The position numbers were made by a program, and so were the translations under genes. The notes below the pieces were generated by a model. It saw nothing but the letters and a program-made list of their open reading frames with translations, searched no databases and was not told the DNA's origin. Below are positions 32,206 through 41,771 of a DNA stretch of 64,000 nt, piece by piece. Source of the stretch: an endosymbiont 'TC1' of Trimyema compressum. GTDB lineage: Bacteria > Bacillota > TC1. The DNA lies in the NCBI RefSeq assembly GCF_001584725.1, contig NZ_CP014606.1, forward strand, positions 1,393,501 through 1,457,500. The letters run 5' to 3'. Each line of letters opens with the position of its first letter. Position 1 is the stretch's first letter.

Positions 32206-32701
32206 TATTCTAAGTCCCCACTGCTAATCTCAGATGCTAAAATAGTTTCTCTCATAACTTCTCTATAGGCATCTAATGCAAAATCCAGTGTATCATCTGT
32301 TGTTCCTAAAATCTGAACAGCTAATAAACCTGCATTTTTTGCTCCAGTTTTACCAATAGCCAACGGTGGCTACAGGAACACCGCCAGGCATTTGGGCTAT
32401 CGATAAAAGGGAATCTAATCCACTTAATGCTTTAGATTGTACAGGTACCCTAATAACAGGCAAGGTCGTCATAGCTTTCTACCATACCAGGTAAATGAGC
32501 AGCCCCACCTGCGCCAACAATAATAACTTTAAGTCCTCTTTTCTTAGCATTTTTACTGTATTCAACCATTAAATCTGGGGTGCGATGAGCTGATACCACT
32601 TTTACTTCATAGGGCACCTTAAATGATTCTAATACTTGAGCTGCTTCTTTCATGGTTTCTAAATCTGATTTGCTGCCCATGATAATCCCTACTTTTACCA
32701 T
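32205..32701 (-). pseudogene. purE: N5-CAIR mutase, frameshifted
   Basis: [20 protein letters not shown] and the motif [11 protein letters not shown] ... [11 protein letters not shown] are intact in the first 83 codons; the frame breaks near 32455 and continues [31 protein letters not shown], with a further break before the C-terminus at 32205. First gene of the purE-purK-purB cluster, preceded by a terminator-bearing leader. Confidence 0.92.
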
Positions 32702-32730
32702 TTCATCTCTCCTTTAACTTTGAAATAACA

Positions 32731-32764
32731 TAAAAACCACCCGCAAAAGATTCTACGAGTGGTT
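32731..32764 (-). terminator. Leader terminator upstream of purE
   Basis: Stem aaccacccg (32735-32743) / cgagtggtt (32756-32764) with one mismatch, followed on the minus strand by TTTTTATG. Lying only 30 nt before the purE RBS, it suggests transcription attenuation rather than the end of an upstream gene. Confidence 0.75.
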
Positions 32765-32799
32765 CATTTTTATCCTATTATTTTTAAGCTTCATTTTCC

Positions 32800-32876
32800 A
32801 AATCATGTCTGTCCTCCACATTCAATAACTTCACAAGTTCTAGAAAGCGACCTACTAGGTAATGATAACATGATTT
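32800..32876 (-). other. Candidate structured leader element before purE
   Basis: A perfect 9-bp inverted repeat, aaatcatgt (32800-32808) / acatgattt (32868-32876), encloses 59 nt that contain a hairpin AACTT-GTG-AAGTT. It precedes the purE leader terminator. It does not match the purine riboswitch consensus. The same stretch also reads as a protein tail (GRFLELVKLLNVEDRHDLEN), so it may instead be a gene remnant. Confidence 0.3.
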
Positions 32877-32906
32877 CTTTCATTTTTCAACTGGAACGCC
32901 CTCTAT

Positions 32907-33865
32907 TTAATAGCTAAATCCCATTACTTCTCCAACAGATTCAAAGCCAGCAAAATAGCCATCCCCTTTAAAGATAACTTTTTTATTTTTCTTTAATGTA
33001 ACAATTGCTGCAGAGCACTAGCATTTTCTCGAATTCTAGCCTCCATATGACCTTCTATTGGAACCAGAAACTCTTTTCCTTACTCACCTTTTACCTCAAC
33101 CTTTAAATTATATTCTTTCTGCCTAACTACTATAGTTAAGTTAGTTTTCCATTTTTGCGAACAATAGACTCTACCTTACCGCCATCATAAGTTGAAAAAT
33201 GATATTCTTTTTCCCTAACTGAAAGAATAGAAATTAAGCCTAAAAAGCTACCTCCTAATAAAGGTATATTGGCCAATGCAAAAAGAAGCTCACATTTTCC
33301 GTAGGAAACACATTACACTGAATCCAAATATAAGCGCTGGGAAAAGACCTTCCCCAATCTTTTTCCAATATAGCCTTTACCACCAGAAAAGTCTGTCTCT
33401 CTCCCATCCCATTCTAAATTGCCTTCTAATTCATGTTCTAAGCTTAGCACACCATGATAGCATTCTAAAAAATTTAGATAGGAAAAAGGACCCATAATAC
33501 TAGGTGCATAGCAACTCTTCTCCAGAGGCTTAAAAGACCCATAATTTATTTTACCTTTTACCCTTAACGCTTCTTCCTTATCATCAATATTAATTTCAAT
33601 TCCTTTTTCACTGAAAACATTATTGCCTATGTCAACATGAAAACAGTCCTTTCTTGCACTAAACTCTTCTGGCTTAAAAAAAGAACATGAGAGTTATAAT
33701 CATTTATTATCTGAATAAATGATTTTCGCGAACCATCTTTTTCAATAGAAATGCCTGGAATAAAAGCACACACATACTTGCCAACTTGGTGTTTCAAGTA
33801 CCAACCTTCAAAAAACTCCTTTTCTTCTTATTACCATGGTAGAATATATCTGTTGTTAACTTCAT
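32907..33865 (-). pseudogene. Tocopherol-cyclase-like family protein, decayed
   Basis: MKLTTDIFYHGNKKKKEFFE GWYLKHQVG, MGPFSYLNFLECYHGVLSLE, GRETDFSGGKGYIGKRLGKV and the end GYFAGFESVGEVMGFSY are recognisable family motifs (two-domain beta-barrel, about 320 aa). Stops and frameshifts occur near 33665, 33310, 33130 and 33005. The bacterial members have no firm function. It was transcribed toward purE. Confidence 0.75.
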
Positions 33866-33938
33866 TTGTATACCCAACCCTTCAATATCCTAATAACTGT
33901 ATATACTATATTATTTATCTAAACTCTTAAACATAAAA

Positions 33939-33962
33939 AAGGAATGGGCAATCCCATTCCTT
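33939..33962 (-). terminator. Terminator of the second LRR gene
   Basis: Perfect 10-bp stem aaggaatggg / cccattcctt with a 4-nt loop, followed on the minus strand by TTTTTT; it overlaps the LRR stop codon. Confidence 0.85.
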
Positions 33963-34721
33963 ATATTTTTTTTGGCCAATTCATAAAAATACAATCCATA
34001 ATTTTCTTATACAAAGCATTGTTTTTAAAATGATTTAGTATAAAAGCCTTTATATCCACTACAATACTATTATCATTGGAGATAAACTCCTCAATGTGAG
34101 GGAGCCTTAAAAATCCAGCCGTACTCAAATTTCCCAATTTATTATCAATATTAAACTTCTTCAAATAACGCATATTAAAAAAATCATCAGAAATATCCTC
34201 AATAGCATTATGACTCAATTTTAATAAATGCAAACTAAATAAATTACCCATACCTCCCGGTAATTTACTAATCTTATTATTATTTAAATGAATTTCATTT
34301 AAATGATGAACATCACCTATTTCGTCTGGTAAAACAGTAATTTCATTATAATTTAAATTTAAGAAAGTCATTTTTTTAAACTCCCTATTTCCCTTGGTAT
34401 CTCCTTAATTAAATTATTGGTAATCTCTAAATGTTTTAAATTTTTAAGATTAGCAAGTCCTTTAAGAGAAACAATCTGAAAATCACTATTGCTTTTACCC
34501 TCAAGAATAACAAGCTTAGTAATTTTACTAAGCTCCTCTTCAGTTGGATTATCTCCTAAACCTTTGTTGCTGATAGCTGCTACAATTTTCCCTAAATTTT
34601 GATCCTCAAATAATTCAGAATATGTTTTACCAACTTCCGCGCCCTGAACAGAAACAGAACCAATAAAAAAATAAACAAAATTATAATATAACTTAAGAAA
34701 AGCATTTTCCACTTTTTTCAT
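33961..34721 (-). pseudogene. Leucine-rich repeat protein with signal-like N-terminus, frameshifted
   Basis: Opens MKKVENAFLKLYYNFVYFFI GSVSVQGAE, a possible signal peptide, then LVILEGKSNSDFQIVSLKGL and LRRs. The frame breaks at 34370 in a run of seven T (A on the coding strand) between IPREIGSLKK and MTFLNLNYNEITVLPDEIGD, and the repeats continue to 33961. It resembles internalin-type surface LRR proteins but has no visible anchor. One homopolymer indel is the only defect seen. Confidence 0.75.
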
Positions 34722-34746
34722 ATCTTCTATCCTTCGCTAAAACTTC

Positions 34747-34941
34747 TCATTTCATTATTTCAAAAGTATGCAAAGGGTACCACCTGCCCATTTTTTCATT
34801 ACAAAAGAAAATACTAAATAAATAAGCAAAATGAGCACTAAACCGATAACCAGCAATCACTTCATAGTTTACAAATTTATTAATATTTTCAATTAATGTC
34901 ACTGCCACATAAACTATAAAAGCATACCTTTTATAAAGCAA
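34747..34941 (-). CDS. Short hydrophobic ORF, probable remnant
   Basis: 64 codons beginning MLYKRYAFIVYVAVTLIENI, with a hydrophobic centre and an aromatic-rich end KMGRWYPLHTFEIMK. There is no convincing ribosome binding site. I do not recognise a family; it may be the tail of a larger membrane protein gene whose start has been lost in the AT-rich stretch upstream (34942-35128 holds nothing else). Confidence 0.3.
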   Translation of the reverse strand: MLYKRYAFIVYVAVTLIENINKFVNYEVIAGYRFSAHFAYLFSIFFCNEKMGRWYPLHTFEIMK

Positions 34942-35128
34942 AACGCCATAACATAGCTTTTAAACTCCATTACTCCACACACCATTAGCTATTATTTAAT
35001 ACATTAAATTATTATAGTTAATCATATTATATGCTTGAATCATAATTAATGTCAATCATTTTAGCTAAAACCATTTATCTATTTGGAAAATTAATATAGA
35101 ATAAGGCTAAAGAAGGGGAGGTACTCTC

Positions 35129-35680
35129 ATGCTAAAAACAATTTTCACAATACTAGAAGAAAAAAAGCACTATTTAGAAACCCTTATTAGAATTAATAAA
35201 GTATTAACAAAAGAATTTCCAAATCTAGTTGAATCAAATTTCTTTTTTAAAAGACAAAATGAAATAATTAAGGCTGTTTCATTTGAAAGAAAAAAACAAC
35301 TGGAAGTTGATAGTCTAACTTTTCTTGTAAAAAAAATTGGTGAGTGGACCATTGGTAAAGAAATTGCCTTTACTGAATATGAAAGAAAAGCTCTTGAACA
35401 AGTGGCTCATTTAATATCAGAAAACATCTATTTTGAGGAATGGGAATACAGCTATAAATTTTGTCAAAATAAAGGATGTAAGTATTTTCCCTGTCATAAA
35501 GTAAAGAATGAAAATAAATTCAGTTGTCTTTTTTGTTATTGCCCTCTCTATCGTCTAGAAAATTGTGGCGGTAATTATTCGCTCCTGGAAAATGATGTTA
35601 AAAATTGTATCAAATGCACTCTGCCTCATGCAGAAAAAAATTATGATTATATTATGAAAAAATTATCTTTAAATACTTAA
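35129..35680 (+). CDS. Cysteine-rich small-domain protein with extra N-terminal region
   Basis: 183 aa. Residues 110-180 match the cysteine-rich small domain (PF04071 type): KFCQNKGCKYFPCHK, FSCLFCYCPLYRLENCGGNY and KNCIKCTLPH...NYDYIMKKL, with nine Cys (112, 117, 122, 133, 136, 138, 146, 160, 163) likely to bind metal. That domain usually stands alone at about 85 aa; here roughly 105 charged, probably helical residues precede it in the same frame. GGGGAGG lies upstream. Relatives often lie near cobalamin genes, but none is here. Intact; function unknown. Confidence 0.75.
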   Translation: MLKTIFTILEEKKHYLETLIRINKVLTKEFPNLVESNFFFKRQNEIIKAVSFERKKQLEVDSLTFLVKKIGEWTIGKEIAFTEYERKALEQVAHLISENIYFEEWEYSYKFCQNKGCKYFPCHKVKNENKFSCLFCYCPLYRLENCGGNYSLLENDVKNCIKCTLPHAEKNYDYIMKKLSLNT

Positions 35681-35700
35681 AAATAGAAGAGATGAAAAAT

Positions 35701-35811
35701 ATGGTTTCTACATGGATAACAACTGCTATAATTTTGCTGATTATAGCAGTCCTCAGTTTATTTACACTCATAACCTGTCTCCTATTGTTAGCAAAAAAAG
35801 AAAACGTCTAG
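35701..35811 (+). CDS. Single-span membrane microprotein
   Basis: 36 codons, MVSTWITTAIILLIIAVLSL, then a second short hydrophobic stretch and a basic end AKKENV. AGAGATG about 10 nt upstream is a weak RBS. It lies between the Cys-rich gene (20 nt) and another membrane gene (19 nt) on the same strand, suggesting an operon. No family recognised. Confidence 0.45.
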   Translation: MVSTWITTAIILLIIAVLSLFTLITCLLLLAKKENV

Positions 35812-35830
35812 AGGGAATATACTTATTTTA

Positions 35831-36321
35831 ATGGGAATCATTATTTCAATCATCGTTTTAATTGTCTGTATTTTTATTGGTATTGATACTGCTAAATCAA
35901 TTTCTGAAGGTCGATATTTGGAAAAGGATGAAAATGGTCTCTATAAAATGAAATACGAAGAATATGCAGATAGCCCTTTCGAGAAAGAAATGATTTCATT
36001 AGCTGAAGAAACTATTCTAGGAACAAAACCTAGCCTAAATCAAATATATGACGATGTCTCAAAAGGCATTCTTCATGTATATAAAATAAAAGGTGAAGTT
36101 AAAATAGTGCGTGGTACACCAGAAGCAATCTATATCGAAGGAATACAAACTGATGAAGGTTCAGACCATAAGTCATTTCAAGCATTTCTTTCTAATTCCT
36201 TTTAGCTGAACATAATATTGGAGAAATAAAGGTTGGTGAATCTTTCGTTTTTTTGCTTCACTTACTTAGAAGATCAACTATATTTAAACCCCTATTGTCT
36301 ATAAAAAGCTTTAGTGACTAA
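35831..36321 (+). pseudogene. Single-TM protein of unknown function, late frameshift
   Basis: N-terminal TM helix MGIIISIIVLIVCIFIGIDT, then a 100-residue soluble part (KYEEYADSPFEKEMISLAEE). The frame stops at 36205 after LSNSF; restoring one T in the run there gives LAEHNIGEIKVGESFVFLLH and a stop at 36321. The loss affects only the C-terminal third. No family recognised. Confidence 0.5.
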
Positions 36322-36389
36322 TATATTTCCAAATACTTTTCTGAAAGTTATTGACAAAGTATCCTATTTAGGTTATTATTATGTGGTAT

Positions 36390-36465
36390 CGCGGGATGGA
36401 GCAGCTGGCAGCTCGTCGGGCTCATAACCCGAAGGTCGCAGGTTCAAATCCTGCTCCCGCAACCA
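36390..36465 (+). tRNA. Initiator tRNA-fMet (anticodon CAT)
   Basis: 76 nt with CCA. The C1:A72 mismatch at the end of the acceptor and the three G-C pairs GGG/CCC in the anticodon stem (tcggg-ctcataa-cccga) are the initiator hallmarks. Confidence 0.97.
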
Positions 36466-36469
36466 TGTT

Positions 36470-36510
36470 AAAAGAGCTTGGAAATCAGTTGATTTTTAAG
36501 CTCTTTTTTA
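36470..36510 (+). terminator. Terminator after tRNA-fMet
   Basis: Stem aaaagagctt (36470-36479) / aagctctttt (36498-36507), T run following. Confidence 0.85.
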
Positions 36511-36557
36511 TTTTAGTCAAACTCATTTAATAAAATATAAAAAAGATAGGAGAAAAT

Positions 36558-36950
36558 ATGTTAGATAAACTTATGGGAAAAGCTTCAATATCTAGTACTT
36601 CAGCATATGATGTAGAACGCTTATTTTGTGATGACGAAATCTTAATCAATGTATTTAAGTTTATGAGAGATGAAATTGTTATTACAACAAGAGGAATTTA
36701 CAATATTGATGCTCAGGGATTAACGGGAAAAAGAATAGAATACAAGTTTTTCCTTGTCAAAGCACTACACTATATATCCATGGAAACTGCCGGAATCTTT
36801 GATCGTGATTTCGACATAAAAATCGGCCTAAATGGAAATACCGTTGTAACGGAACATACATCTTATTCTGCACCTATTTCTATTAAAGTTCATAAAAATG
36901 AAACTGAAGCAGGTTTTGAATTATACAAGACAATTAAAGCAATGCTCTAA
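36558..36950 (+). CDS. Bacterial PH-domain (bPH) protein
   Basis: 130 aa, MLDKLMGKASISSTSAYDVE, INVFKFMRDEIVITTRGIYN and the long C-terminal helix, matching the small cytoplasmic bacterial pleckstrin-homology proteins (YvbH-like, PF08000). These form oligomers and are implicated loosely in stress; the ligand is unknown. TAGGAG precedes the ATG. It stands alone between tRNA-fMet and a terminator. Intact. Confidence 0.8.
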   Translation: MLDKLMGKASISSTSAYDVERLFCDDEILINVFKFMRDEIVITTRGIYNIDAQGLTGKRIEYKFFLVKALHYISMETAGIFDRDFDIKIGLNGNTVVTEHTSYSAPISIKVHKNETEAGFELYKTIKAML

Positions 36951-37020
36951 ATTTTAAGCAAATATTATAGCAATACTATAAGGATAACCCTGCATCAAAA
37001 TTTGTAAAATTAACTATAAA

Positions 37021-37044
37021 AAAAGAGGCTAAAGCCTCTTTTTT
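37021..37044 (+). terminator. Terminator of the bPH gene
   Basis: Stem aaaagaggct (37021-37030) / agcctctttt (37033-37042) followed by TT. It probably also ends the small convergent gene at 37058-37177. Confidence 0.8.
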
Positions 37045-37057
37045 CTGTTATTCAATT

Positions 37058-37177
37058 TTATTTTATTTTATTGAATGGTCTGCCTAAAGCAAAACCAGTT
37101 ATTAATAATAATGTTAAAGTAAAAATAAAAATTGCTATAGCTGCCCAATGGGCTAAGTTCATAACTTCAAATAGCAT
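37058..37177 (-). CDS. 39-residue single-span membrane protein
   Basis: Reads MLFEVMNLAHWAAIAIFIFT, then LTLLLITGFALGRPFNKIK. A GGGGTG RBS lies about 10 nt before the ATG. One TM helix with a positively charged C-terminus. No homologue recognised; too short to be found by length filters. Confidence 0.5.
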   Translation of the reverse strand: MLFEVMNLAHWAAIAIFIFTLTLLLITGFALGRPFNKIK

Positions 37178-37338
37178 AAATAAACAATTCACCCCTTATT
37201 ACTGTATTATAAAATGAAATCATTCCATATTTATAATAGTTATATCATATTTATTATTAATTAGCGAGTGCTAACTCACTGTTTCTAATGTATCCCTCTT
37301 AACTTAAAACTGCTATACTATACAAAAGGAGGTGCCAA

Positions 37339-38120
37339 ACGCAAATTGATAGACTATTTAAAATAACCTATTTTCTACTAAATAATAAAAAAGCAACCGC
37401 CAAATATTTAGCAGAAGAGTTTGAAGTTTCAATCCGAACAATAATTAGGGATATTAATATCTTAAGCTATGCAGGCATCCCTATTTATACTAAACAAGGA
37501 GCAGATGGAGGCATATTTTTAGATCAGGACTATATTCTAAATAAAGCCATGTTAACTGAAGAAGAACAACACCAACTCTATATTCAATTTGATGATGGCA
37601 CAGCAATAGTCTGTACCATTCAAATGTATGGTTGTATGCTCCTCTTTAAAGAAAATGAAAATACTAATTTTTACTATTTAGTAGCAAAAGAAAAACCCAA
37701 TCCCTTAACAGATGCTTTTAATGAAGCTTATTTTAATAAAATCTTAGCTGAAGCTAAAAACACCATCAGTGTAAAAGCTTTATTAGTCACTGAACAAAGA
37801 ATACCCGGTTTAGGTAATGGTGTTTTACAGGATATCCTTTTTAATGCTAGAACCCATCCTCAAACAAAGCTAAAGTTTATAAGTAAAAAGGACATACAAG
37901 CACTATTTTTCAGTATTAAGAAAACACTATTTGAAATGACTGGTGAAGGTGGCAGGGATACTGAGAAAGATCTATTTGGCGAAACAGGCGGTTACCAAAC
38001 TATCCTTTCTAAAAAACCCTAAAAAATCCTTGTCCTGTTTGTGGTGGTATCATTGAGCGAAAAGCTTATTTAGGTGGTAATGTCTATTATTGCCCTGCTT
38101 GTCAGCCCCTTAAAAAATAA
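37339..38120 (+). pseudogene. Chimera: YafY-type HTH regulator joined to a Nei/Fpg-like DNA glycosylase
   Basis: After AGGAGGT the expected start is ACG (37339) in place of ATG. Residues 2-75, QIDRLFKITYFLLNNKKATA, EFEVSIRTIIRDINILSYAG, YILNKAMLTEEEQHQ, are a YafY/WYL-type HTH domain. From L-YIQFDDGTAIVCTIQMYG the frame becomes the second half of a formamidopyrimidine-glycosylase-family enzyme: EQRIPGLGNGVLQDILFNAR and GGRDTEKDLFG. A late frameshift near 38020 separates the C-terminal zinc finger CPVCGG...YYCPACQ. The glycosylase lacks its catalytic N-terminus and the regulator its WYL domain, so neither works. Confidence 0.82.
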
Positions 38121-38127
38121 AATATAT

Positions 38128-38167
38128 AAATAAGGAAGGAAAACATAATAGTTTTCCTTCCTTATTT
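38128..38167. terminator. Long bidirectional terminator
   Basis: 17-bp perfect stem aaataaggaaggaaaac (38128-38144) / gttttccttccttattt (38151-38167), 6-nt loop, between convergent genes. Confidence 0.9.
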
Positions 38168-40421
38168 ATTCCCCTGACTTTAGGGAAGTTACCATATCAA
38201 TTTTATTTATTTTCAAACTTAATATTAAGTTAACTCCTATAGCCGTTACTAAGGTTATTACTGAAGCAATAAGATAGCTTGAAGGTTTAAGTTTAGGAAA
38301 AAAATCATAGAATCATTTGATAAAACACCCATATAAATTTTTAAAAATCCTTGCCCAGCTGGAATAACTAGAAGCCAACCGATTACATAAAGAAAACTGT
38401 TTTCTTTAAAGGATAGCAAACGGATTTCTCCTGGATAAAAGCCCAGTACTTTTAAGGTGGCATAATCCCTCATCATTTCAGAATAATTTAAAAGTCCTAA
38501 ATTATAAATTACTGTTGTGCCTAATACAATAGCCCCTAAAATAAGAATATAAACAACGGCATCAGCACTAGCAAAAGTATCCTTCATAGCCTCTATTTGT
38601 GAATTCTTAGAAATAAGCTCTTTAAAATCGTCTAAAGTAGTATACTGATTCTTGTTACTTTCAATCCCTAAAAGCAAACTATTAACATTAAATGAATGAC
38701 CCTGTTTTTCCCAATAAGCTTTACTTACAATTATATTACTTGGTAAAGTCACCCGCATAATAGCGCCTACTTTTCCATGTTGCCATTCATCTCCTAGCTT
38801 TGCATAGTCCAGTGTATCCCCCCCACTTTTAAGTTTAGCTTAGAAGCAATTTCATCTGATATTACAAATCCATCAGATGGTAATTCAAGAGCATTACCCT
38901 TCACATCTTTAAGTAACAAATACTGACTTTGCTCTTCTACAGTATACTTTAGAATTTTTGACTCATCCTTATTTTTAATCTCCAGTGTACCCTCTTCTAT
39001 TTTCTCTCTATAAGGATCCTCAATCTCTAAACTGCTTCTAGGACCTTCATTTAAAAGAATTTTATTTTCATATTGATAAAAATCTGAATATGTACCATTA
39101 ATAGTATAACTCATGGAATTCTTCATGCCAAGGCCAGCTAAAATTAACATCATACAGCCTAGGACACCAATAATGCCCATAATTGACCTGATTTTATTTC
39201 TGCCAACATTCCTAATAATACTTTTATTTTCAAAAGATAGTTTTTCCAAAGAGGCTTTAATTTCTCAAAAATACTATGCTTGCTTTTCTTCAGTAAATCC
39301 CCTTTCAATATTTGCGCTGGCATTCTCCTTATTTTCTTACCAACAGAAAACAAAATAGCCAGACAACAAGTTAAGACAATCACTAGCACAGCAATAAAAC
39401 TACCTGAAGTTATGGAATGGCTCCATGACTGGAGACTAAATACACTGCTGAGAATAGGAATTAATACAGGCGGTATTATGAAGTAACCAAGAACAATACC
39501 TAAAACCCCTCCAAAAACACCTAGCCAAAAACCATAGAATAAATAATGAATCCTAATTTTAAAGTCACTATAGCCAAGTGTGACATTAATGTTCCTATCT
39601 GCACTCTTTGATTATTGACTAATCGAGTCATTGTTGTCAACATTGTCAAAATAGCTAATACAAAAAATAATGTTGGGAAAATATAAGTGAATTTAGTCAA
39701 TTGATTTACTTTTTCTGTAACCTGATGAATGCTGAATTGTGAAGTTGAATAAAATGACATTAAATAAGCAGTGCCTAAAGTTAATTCTGCTTTTTCAATA
39801 ATGTTTTTTTGATCTACATCATCTTCCACTATTAAAACCAGTTCATTGCCAATATACTGACCGAACAAACTTTTACTCATCTCAGGGGAGAAAAGGTACC
39901 CATAGCCATTTTTTATGATCAACTACATAAGCATCTGCACTGGAACCATTTATTTTCTCGCTACTTAGAATAATGCCTTTAATTTCTACTTTCTGATTGG
40001 CAATTTTAATAAAGTCACCTACAACATAATCATTAGCCTTTGCAAATTCTCGATTTAACCAAATACCCTCTCCTTTATTACTGTAAACTGAACCGTCTAA
40101 AACAAAGGGCTTAGAAACCAGATTTTCTTCTGGGCTGATTAACTCTAGTTGCTGGTCATCCATAAGAGCAATTTTATTTCTAAAACGTCGTTCTCCACTA
40201 AGGACACCCTCAGTATCCTTAATAGCTTTAGACTGTTCTTCAGTAATGCCTTTAGCAATAAACCATAAATTACCAATATTAGTTTCTTCATAAAGAACGT
40301 CACTATTATTTTTCAATCCTAATCTAACACTATCAATACCTGAAAAAACTAAAACACTTAATGTAATCATTAAAAATATAGTCAAAAACTGCATTTTGTT
40401 CTTCCAAATATCTCTAAACAT
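38166..40421 (-). pseudogene. FtsX-like ABC permease (MacB/LolC type), frameshifted
   Basis: About 750 residues spread over five or more frames: MFRDIWKNKMQFLTIFLMIT (TM1, start 40421) and a periplasmic-type domain KGITEEQSKAIKDTEGVLSG; then VNQLTKFTYIFPTLFFVLAI, IIRNVGRNKIRSIMGIIGVL, RDYATLKVLGFYPGEIRLLS and the end KINKIDMVTSLKSGE at 38166. The usual 8-10 TM FtsX duplication is recognisable. Breaks lie near 39900, 39560, 39200, 38780 and 38260. Partner of the ATPase at 40437-41141; dead. Confidence 0.88.
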
Positions 40422-40436
40422 TTTTTATTAATAGCA

Positions 40437-41141
40437 TTACCACTTCACCGCATCTAAAGATAAAGGATTACTCTGAATTTCATTTTTAATAATTTTACCA
40501 TCTTTTAAATGAATGACTCTATCAGCTGCTTCAGTTATGGCAGCATTATGAGTAACAATAATAGTAGTTTGTCCACCTTTTTTACTCATCTCCCAAATTG
40601 TCTTCAATACAGTTTTACCCGTTTCACTATCTAAAGCACCTGTAGGTTCATCACATAATAGAATTTTTGGATTTTTAGAAATGGCTCTAGCAATTGAAAT
40701 TCTTTGCTGCTCTCCTCCAGATAATTCATCAGGGAAATGGTTTCCTCTATTTTCTAAACCCACTAGTTTAGCGCTTTTTCTGAATCCATTGGTTGGAGAC
40801 TGATATTAGCTGATACTTGAATATTTTCTAAAGCAGTTAATTTAGGCATCAAATTATAGAATTGGAAAACAAAACCAATATCTGTTCTTCTATAGGTGTT
40901 TAATTCTTTATCACTGTATTTACTAATATCCTGATTCCCAATTACGACATGACCTAAGGTACCTCTATCCATCCCATCCAAAAATATTTAATAAAGTACT
41001 CTTGCCAGAACCTGATGGTCCTAAAATTATCGCAACTTCACCTTGTTGTATTTCAAATGTTAAATCATCAATAGCTAAAACTTCTTCTTCACCAACTATA
41101 TATCTTCTCGTTAAGTTTTTTACCTCTATTAGTTTATGCAT
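40437..41141 (-). pseudogene. ABC ATPase (MacB/LolD type), two frameshifts
   Basis: Start 41141 (MHKLIEVKNLTRRYIVGEEE) overlaps the tetR end by 8 nt. Walker A GPSGSGKST is intact; the frame breaks at about 40980 (LLNIFGW for LLNILGGMD), then MDRGTLGHVVIGNQDISKYS continues with FQFYNLMPKLTALEN to about 40763, breaks again, and finishes with LSGGEQQRISIARAISKNPK, Walker B ILLCDEPTGALD and the H-loop VTHN. All motifs are present but not in one frame. Confidence 0.88.
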
Positions 41142-41748
41142 AGGCTTCCTCCATAAATTGTTCTTTAGACATACCTAATGTCTCTGCTATTAACTTAATG
41201 AGACTCGGAACATTTTCCTCTATTTCATTAATAGAAATCTCCTGATGAATTACTCCAAAAATACCATATAATAAATAACGAGCTGTAGTCTCTATGTTTT
41301 CTATCTGTAATCTTGTTTCTAACACCTCTATTTTTAAAATTTCTATAGCAGGGTTAGTTAATGCTTCTACAACATGAAGAGAAATTTTATCATGAAGTTC
41401 TTGATGTTCTGAATCATGAATTGTTGCTAAAAAAGCATCCTTACCCTGATTTTCTAATTCTAAAAATTCATGAAAAGCTAATATAATTCTCTTAGGAAGT
41501 TTCCATGCATCATTAAATAAAACTTTTTCAATTCTATAAATATATTCATCAGCATACTCTTCCATAGTTGCTTTAAATACTTCTTCTTTTGATTTAAAAT
41601 AATAATAAAAAAGACCTTGTGCTACACCTAATGCTCCAACTATATCTTTTATAGATGTATTATTATAGCCTTTCTCAAAAAACAGTTTTCTTGCAGTCAA
41701 AATAATTTCCCGCCTTCTTTCCTCAGGCGCTTTACTAATTCTCACCAT
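41134..41748 (-). CDS. TetR/AcrR-family repressor
   Basis: 204 aa. N-terminal HTH (about 10-60): EIILTARKLFFEKGYNNTSI and VAQGLFYYYFKSKEEVF; the C-terminal ligand domain is divergent as usual. First gene of a tetR-ATPase-permease operon; an operator-like palindrome lies in its own promoter, so it probably autoregulates and once responded to the exporter's substrate. Intact while both transporter genes are broken. Confidence 0.9.
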   Translation of the reverse strand: MVRISKAPEERRREIILTARKLFFEKGYNNTSIKDIVGALGVAQGLFYYYFKSKEEVFKATMEEYADEYIYRIEKVLFNDAWKLPKRIILAFHEFLELENQGKDAFLATIHDSEHQELHDKISLHVVEALTNPAIEILKIEVLETRLQIENIETTARYLLYGIFGVIHQEISINEIEENVPSLIKLIAETLGMSKEQFMEEAYA

Positions 41749-41771
41749 ATTATCCCCTCCTTATAAATCTA

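Noticed and set aside
32808..32876. Glycine riboswitch suggested by GGACAGA in the purE leader
   Set aside because: Only this heptamer fits; the paired GGAGAG...CTCTC core and the tandem aptamer are absent.
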